Assembly (NCBI GenBank): GCA_028818755.1
Contig: JAPPNF010000087.1
Coordinates: 1 to 64,000, forward strand
Reading direction: 5' to 3'
Origin: Deltaproteobacteria bacterium
GTDB lineage: Bacteria; Desulfobacterota; Binatia; UBA9968; JAJDTQ01
DNA: 64,000 nucleotides
In this document: in pieces, positions 59,820 to 64,000 of the stretch
How positions within the stretch are numbered: the stretch's first letter is position 1
Layout: the number at the start of each line of letters is the position of its first letter
Notes under the pieces: model-generated
The model's input: the letters and a program-made list of their open reading frames with translations, nothing else
The model's database searches: none
Told to the model about the DNA's origin: nothing
Translations under genes and position numbers: made by a program

Positions 59820-60848
59820 ATGATCCCCGCGCTGCCGAAAACTCAACTCCTTGCCCAATGCCGCAAGATGCTGCTCATCCGGCATTTCGAGGAGGCCCTC
59901 ATCGGTCTCCACCGGGAGGGCCGGTTCCGCGGGCACTACCATGTCTACATAGGGCAGGAAGCCACCGGCGTCCCGGCGATCTCACTGCTCGAGCCCGACG
60001 ACCTGCTTTTCTCCACCCACCGGAACCACGGCCACATCCTGGCCCGTGGCGGCGACCCCGGACGGCTGCTGGCCGAGATCCTGGGAAGACGCGACGGCTA
60101 CAACCGCGGCAAGGGCGGATCCTTCCACACGAGTCCGCGGGAGTTGGGATTTCTCCAGTGCTCGGGCGTGGTCGGCGGCATCCTGCCGCTGGGGACCGGC
60201 GCCGCCTATGCGGCCAAGAGCCGGGCGTCGGGACAGATCGCCGTGTGCCTGTTCGGCGACGGCGCGCTGGAAGAAGGCGCGGTGCCGGAAGCCTTCAACC
60301 TCGCGTCCCTGTGGAAGCTGCCGGTGCTCTACCTGTGCGAGAACAACGGCAAGTACGGCGCCGGCAACGCGGTGGGGGCCGTGCAGTCTTCCACCATGGC
60401 GGTGTACCCTCTGACGGACCTTCCCGCGGCCTACAAGATTCCCGCCGTGCAGGTGGACGGCACTGACGCCGCCGCGGTCCACGAGGCGCTGAACGAAAGC
60501 ATTGAAGCGATCCGTTCGGGCGGCGGCCCGCGTTTCATCGAAGCGCTCAGCGTGCGGTGGCCGGGCAGCGAGACCAACTGGCCGGTGGTGAAGGCGCCTA
60601 CTGCCGTGGACTTGGCCTGGGACGTGTCCCGCATACCCGAGGACGTACGGGTCTGGTACCGCGACAGCGATCCCGTGCTGCGGTTCATGCGCGAACTGGT
60701 GGAATCCGGTCAGGCGGACAAGGCCGAGCTAGAGACCCTGAACCGTTCCGTGCTCGACCAGATCAACGCCGCGGTCGACTTCGCCTTCGACAGCCCCTAT
60801 CCCGAGCTGTCGGAAGCGGAAACCGACGTTTTCGCGGAAAACCCCTAA
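59820..60848 (+). CDS. Thiamine-PP dehydrogenase E1 component, alpha subunit
   Basis: A 342-residue E1 alpha of the pyruvate/acetoin/2-oxo-acid dehydrogenase type. The ThDP-Mg motif runs from FGDGALEEG to CENNGKYG, and STHRNHGHILARGGD matches the alpha-subunit pattern. Start ATG 59820. The beta subunit follows at 60863. No E2 (lipoyl) gene is in this window, so the subunits may feed an acyltransferase encoded elsewhere. Confidence 0.9.
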   Translation: MIPALPKTQLLAQCRKMLLIRHFEEALIGLHREGRFRGHYHVYIGQEATGVPAISLLEPDDLLFSTHRNHGHILARGGDPGRLLAEILGRRDGYNRGKGGSFHTSPRELGFLQCSGVVGGILPLGTGAAYAAKSRASGQIAVCLFGDGALEEGAVPEAFNLASLWKLPVLYLCENNGKYGAGNAVGAVQSSTMAVYPLTDLPAAYKIPAVQVDGTDAAAVHEALNESIEAIRSGGGPRFIEALSVRWPGSETNWPVVKAPTAVDLAWDVSRIPEDVRVWYRDSDPVLRFMRELVESGQADKAELETLNRSVLDQINAAVDFAFDSPYPELSEAETDVFAENP

Positions 60849-60862
60849 CCGGACTGACGGCC

Positions 60863-61831
60863 ATGCGGGAATTGGCGTACCACGAAGCGAAGCTGGAGGC
60901 CCTGCGGGAGCTCATGGAGGAGGACGACCGGGTCCACCTCATCGGCGGGACCTTCTTCAGCCTGAGCCCCCACCGTCTCGGCTTCGCGGCCATCGAGAAG
61001 GCTTACTCCGACCGCGTGGCGGCGCCGCCGATCTCCGAACTGGGCTTCTGCGGCCTTGCCACCGGCGCGGCCATGGCGGGCCTGAGACCGGTGGTGGATC
61101 TCACCACCGGAAGTTTCCTGTTCGAGGCTTGGCCCCAAGTGTGCAACGAAGCGGCCAACGTCCTCTACATGTCGGGCGGACAGGTGCGGGCGCCGGTGGT
61201 GTTCCACATGCTGCACGGGCTCAGGGGCGGCGGCGCCGCGCAGCACTCCGCCAGCCCCCAGGCCATGCTGTGGAACTGTCCGGGCCTGGAAATCGTGCTG
61301 CCGGCGTCTCCGCGCGACGTCAAGGGTCTCCTCAAGAGTGCGGTGGCGAGCGAAAACCCCACCGTTTTCATCGACCATTCGGGCCTCTTCGACACCGAGG
61401 GACCGGTGCCGGAGGCTGACCACGTCCCGCTCGGACAGGCCGACGTGAAACGCGCCGGCGCCGACGTGACCCTCATCGGCACCTCGCTGGCGCTCCACCG
61501 CGCCCTCGGCGTGGCCGAGGCCCTGGCCTCCGAGGGTATCGACGTGGAGGTGGTCGACCCCCGGACCCTGGTGCCCTTCGACCTCGACACGGTCATGGCC
61601 TCGGTGGAAAAGACCGGCCGCGTGGTCGTCGTCGACGAGACCCACCAGAGCTGCGGCGTGGCCGCCGAGATCGCCGCGCGCATCGTGGAGACCGGGTTCG
61701 ACAAGCTCAAGGGTCCGATCCGCCGGGTGGCCACGCTGGACGTGCCGGTGCCGTACAGCCAACCCCTCGAGGAACACATCGGACCGTCCGAAGAGCGCAT
61801 CACCGCGGCCATCCGCGAATCCATCGGTTGA
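60863..61831 (+). CDS. Thiamine-PP dehydrogenase E1 component, beta subunit
   Basis: A 322-residue transketolase-like beta subunit. PPISELGFCGLATGAAMAG, IDHSGLFDTEG and VVDPRTLVPFDLDTV are typical. It forms an alpha2-beta2 complex with the preceding product, 14 bases away. The first residues are shorter than in pyruvate dehydrogenase E1 beta, which fits acetoin- or other 2-oxo-acid enzymes, but the substrate is not certain. Confidence 0.9.
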   Translation: MRELAYHEAKLEALRELMEEDDRVHLIGGTFFSLSPHRLGFAAIEKAYSDRVAAPPISELGFCGLATGAAMAGLRPVVDLTTGSFLFEAWPQVCNEAANVLYMSGGQVRAPVVFHMLHGLRGGGAAQHSASPQAMLWNCPGLEIVLPASPRDVKGLLKSAVASENPTVFIDHSGLFDTEGPVPEADHVPLGQADVKRAGADVTLIGTSLALHRALGVAEALASEGIDVEVVDPRTLVPFDLDTVMASVEKTGRVVVVDETHQSCGVAAEIAARIVETGFDKLKGPIRRVATLDVPVPYSQPLEEHIGPSEERITAAIRESIG

Positions 61832-61841
61832 GGTTCACCCC

Positions 61842-62783
61842 ATGGCAGACGGCCACATACCCTGCGGCATCGAGATCCCACAGGTGTTCGTCGACGGACC
61901 GGTCGATTCCGGGCACATCAAGAAGTTCGTGGCCCGGGCCGAGGAGCTGGACTACGACAGCCTCTGGACCCAGGAACGCAACCTCAGCAATTTCTGCATG
62001 CTGGAACCGGTCACCCTCATGACCTACGTGGCCGCCCTCAGCTCCAGGCTGAAGATCGGCTGCTCGGTGCTGCTCACGGTGCTGCGCAACCCCCTCCAGC
62101 TCGCCAAGAGCCTCGCCACCCTGGACCAGTTGAGCGGCGGCCGGATCATCACCGGCATCGGCCTCGGGGGCGTGCGCGGGCGGATGTGGCCGGAGTCGGA
62201 GACGGTCTACGGCTATACGGCCGAGCACCGGGTGACCCGCTTCGTCGAAGGCATCCGGATCATGAAGCTGCTCTGGCGGGAGGAAGAGTGCAGCTTCCAG
62301 GGACGCTTCTGGAACTTCACCGGCGTCGCCATGGAGCCCAAGCCGGCACAGCAGCCGTTCCCGCTATGGTTCGGCGGCCACGCCGAGCCGGCGCTTCGAC
62401 GCGCGGTCACCTTCGGCGACGGCTTCATGGGAGCGGGCTCCTCGGACACCCAGCGTTTCGTCAAGGAGTACGAGCGGATCACGCGCTTCCTCGACGAGGC
62501 CGGACGCGACCCGGCGACCTTCGCCGTCTCCAAACGCGTTTATCTCGCCGTCGACGACGACCGTGAACGCGCGGAACGGCGCCTGCGCGAGTTCTTCGCC
62601 GTGCGTTACCGCAACGCCGACCTCGCCTCGCAAGTGTGCATCTGGGGCGGCCGCCAGGAGATCATCGACAAGTTGAACGAAGTGGTGCGGGCGGGCGCCC
62701 GCCACCTGTTGCTGAACCCCGCCTTCGACGAGATGGAGCACCTCGAACTGCTGGCCGAAGACGTCGTTCCCCATCTGGGCTAG
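61842..62783 (+). CDS. Luciferase-like (LLM class) flavin-dependent oxidoreductase
   Basis: A 313-residue TIM-barrel flavoenzyme of the bacterial luciferase/F420 group (ARAEELDYDSLWTQERN, GIGLGGVRGRMWPESE). It uses reduced FMN or F420 to oxidise or reduce its substrate. It begins 10 bases after the E1 beta stop and is in the same operon, so it may process the same ketone or 2-oxo acid. The cofactor cannot be decided. Confidence 0.9.
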   Translation: MADGHIPCGIEIPQVFVDGPVDSGHIKKFVARAEELDYDSLWTQERNLSNFCMLEPVTLMTYVAALSSRLKIGCSVLLTVLRNPLQLAKSLATLDQLSGGRIITGIGLGGVRGRMWPESETVYGYTAEHRVTRFVEGIRIMKLLWREEECSFQGRFWNFTGVAMEPKPAQQPFPLWFGGHAEPALRRAVTFGDGFMGAGSSDTQRFVKEYERITRFLDEAGRDPATFAVSKRVYLAVDDDRERAERRLREFFAVRYRNADLASQVCIWGGRQEIIDKLNEVVRAGARHLLLNPAFDEMEHLELLAEDVVPHLG

Positions 62784-62806
62784 AACCGGTCCGAGTAATC
62801 GGACGG

Positions 62807-62918
62807 TCCTTCGACTTCGCTTGTCCTGAGCTTGTCGCTACACTCAGGACGAACGGTTGTGATAGCCTTTCTCCGTTCGTCCTGAGCGTAGCGAGCCTTG
62901 GCGAGCGAAGTCGAAGGA
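62807..62918. repeat. CCTTCGACTTC-family palindrome, copy 2
   Basis: TCCTTCGACTTCGCT at 62807 pairs with AGCGAAGTCGAAGGA ending 62918; inner GTCCTGAG and CTCAGGAC elements also pair. It shares the outer arms and the TCCTGAG motif with 824-919. It lies between convergent genes and directly abuts the half copy D of the 165-bp element. Confidence 0.8.
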
Positions 62919-62920
62919 CT

Positions 62921-62982
62921 CCTTGCCGGCAACGAAAAATCCTGCGCATCCTGGTCTGGAACAGGACGGTACATGCCACTAG
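62921..62982 (-). repeat. 165-bp palindromic element, half copy D
   Basis: Read on the minus strand it begins CTAGTG (62982) and then shows TGCGCAGGATTTTTCG (similar to the copy B region at 2450-2466) and GGCAAGG, which is the start of the core. The other half is missing; the sequence changes at GGCAAGG into the neighbouring CCTTCGACTTC-type palindrome. The CTAG end again contains the stop codon of the leftward MFS gene. Confidence 0.7.
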
Positions 62983-64000
62983 TCCAGCCGCGCATGGTCG
63001 GCCGGAAAAGGCCTTCCCAGCGCCGTCCACAGCCCGAAGACCAGCGGCGGCGCGGCCAGCCCCATGAACACGGGCAGGAAGCCGAAAGCGTCCAGGCCCG
63101 CGCTCACGACGATAGGGCCCAGGAACAGTCCGATGTCGCCCACCGCGCGCTGGAGCGCCAGGGCCTGGCCGCGCCGGGCGGAGGGGAAGATGGACAGGAT
63201 GCCCACCTGGCTCGCCAGGTTGACCATGCCGGCGCCCGCGCCGATGGCCGTGTGCACGATCAGAAGCGACCAGAAGCTGTCGGTCCACGGAACCAGCGCG
63301 AACCCGGCGGCCGAAATGAAGTAGCCGCTTGCCAGGCAGGCCATGACGCCGGACCGGTCCGTCCAAAGACCGCCGAAGAAGCGTCCGTTGACGTTGCCCA
63401 ACTGGCTGATGCTGCGCATGACGCCGTAAGAGCCGACGGAGAGCCCCAGCGCATCGGTGGCGTAAAAGGCCAACGCCACGGAGCGGGCGGGCTGGTAGAA
63501 AAGCGAGAAGAAGCTGGAGACGCAGAAGAGGCTTGCGCCCGGCGTTGAGAGGATCTCCCGGATCACCCGCAGCCGCAGCGACGACTCCTGCTCTTCGGGT
63601 TGCTTGCGGCGGGGCGAAAGCCGCACCAGCAACAGCGGCAGCCACAGCACCGACACCGCCGCGGCGGCGAACAGATAGCGGTATCCGAAGTACTCGGAGA
63701 TCAATCCGCCGAAGAAGATGCCGACGATGGGACCCGAGCCGAGAAAGAGGCTCAGGACCCCCAGGGCGCGTCCGCGGCGGCCGGATTCCGCCCCCTCGAA
63801 CACGATCTGCCGCAAGGCGATCTGCACCCATGCTACCCCGGCGCCGATGAAGAAGAAGGCGGCGGTAACCGGATAGGCGCTCGGGAACAGCCCGCACGCC
63901 AGCAGCGCCATGCCGGTGGAGGTGACGCCCAGGGCCAGCATGGTCTGAGGCGGCAGGCGGCGGCCGGCGATCACCATGGCAGCGGCATCGAAGGTAAAGC
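62979..64000 (-). CDS. MFS transporter (C-terminal part; continues past window end)
   Basis: About 340 residues with eight to ten membrane helices of the major facilitator superfamily. The segment AGRRLPPQ just inside the window matches the loop between helices 2 and 3, so roughly the first two helices lie beyond 64000. Long hydrophobic helices and a charged middle loop (SPRRKQPEEQE) are clear. It probably exports a drug or metabolite. Its TAG stop (62979-62981) lies inside the end of element copy D. Confidence 0.85.
   Translation of the reverse strand, partial: FTFDAAAMVIAGRRLPPQTMLALGVTSTGMALLACGLFPSAYPVTAAFFFIGAGVAWVQIALRQIVFEGAESGRRGRALGVLSLFLGSGPIVGIFFGGLISEYFGYRYLFAAAAVSVLWLPLLLVRLSPRRKQPEEQESSLRLRVIREILSTPGASLFCVSSFFSLFYQPARSVALAFYATDALGLSVGSYGVMRSISQLGNVNGRFFGGLWTDRSGVMACLASGYFISAAGFALVPWTDSFWSLLIVHTAIGAGAGMVNLASQVGILSIFPSARRGQALALQRAVGDIGLFLGPIVVSAGLDAFGFLPVFMGLAAPPLVFGLWTALGRPFPADHARLD

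Overview
The window is high-GC bacterial DNA from an outer-membrane-bearing (Gram-negative) organism: it carries a TonB-dependent receptor, a lipidated autotransporter-like protease and a bacterial phosphatidylcholine synthase. The gene set (UbiD decarboxylase, luciferase-like oxidoreductase, DUF35/thiolase pair, FAH and PaaI proteins, P450, several short-chain dehydrogenases) fits an uncultured, catabolically versatile environmental lineage such as Tectomicrobia, Desulfobacterota-like bacteria or an alphaproteobacterium. I cannot fix the phylum from sequence alone.

Layout. 1-9.3 kb: chromosomal metabolism (pcs, PaaI thioesterase, FAH hydrolase, gloB, FIST, VWA, ferredoxin, MEMO/AmmeMemoRadiSam B, P1 peptidase). 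9.36-19.14 kb: a tRNA-Arg(CCG) gene followed by an integrated element with 21-bp att repeats. It encodes integrase, AlpA, a RepA-type ATPase, portal, HK97 capsid, prohead protease, GpA-type terminase and a gpW-like protein, with no recognisable tail or lysis gene. This is the architecture of a capsid-forming phage satellite (cfPICI-like) and is the most interesting system here. 19.2-19.5 kb: a paralogue of the element's last gene, lying outside the att site. 19.5-26.5 kb: sulfatase, then a BMP-type nucleoside/purine ABC transporter and a phosphoribosyltransferase. 26.6-31.6 kb: P450, comF and a TonB-dependent receptor. 31.6-36.4 kb: a leftward gene run with 3-hydroxyanthranilate dioxygenase, ferritin-like protein, amidohydrolase, a small protein, SDR and UbiD. 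36.5-41 kb: ImmA-type peptidase and the Ku/LigD end-joining pair. 41-45 kb: VOC protein and TldD/TldE. 45-49.4 kb: S8 protease-autotransporter, NUDIX, TerB-like, DOPA-dioxygenase-like. 49.4-54 kb: possible leader RNA, GMC oxidoreductase, AraC regulator, secreted hydrolase and NTF2-like protein. 54-57 kb: accessory patch (Rpn nuclease behind a hairpin-sequestered ribosome site, DUF429-like, RlmJ-like). 57-64 kb: glutaredoxin, DUF35/thiolase/SDR, E1 alpha/beta, luciferase-like oxidoreductase and a partial MFS exporter.

Repeats. A 165-bp palindromic element occurs twice complete (2416-2580, 41980-42144), once cut by the window start (1-110), once as a half copy (62921-62982), and possibly as a single end (36446-36465). 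Its core is conserved, but its 32-bp arms differ at 14 positions between the two full copies while staying perfectly complementary within each. In three places its CTAG end supplies the TAG stop of the neighbouring gene. Two other palindrome families (CCTTCGACTTCG type and GGCGGGTTTGAAACCCGCC type) sit between genes.
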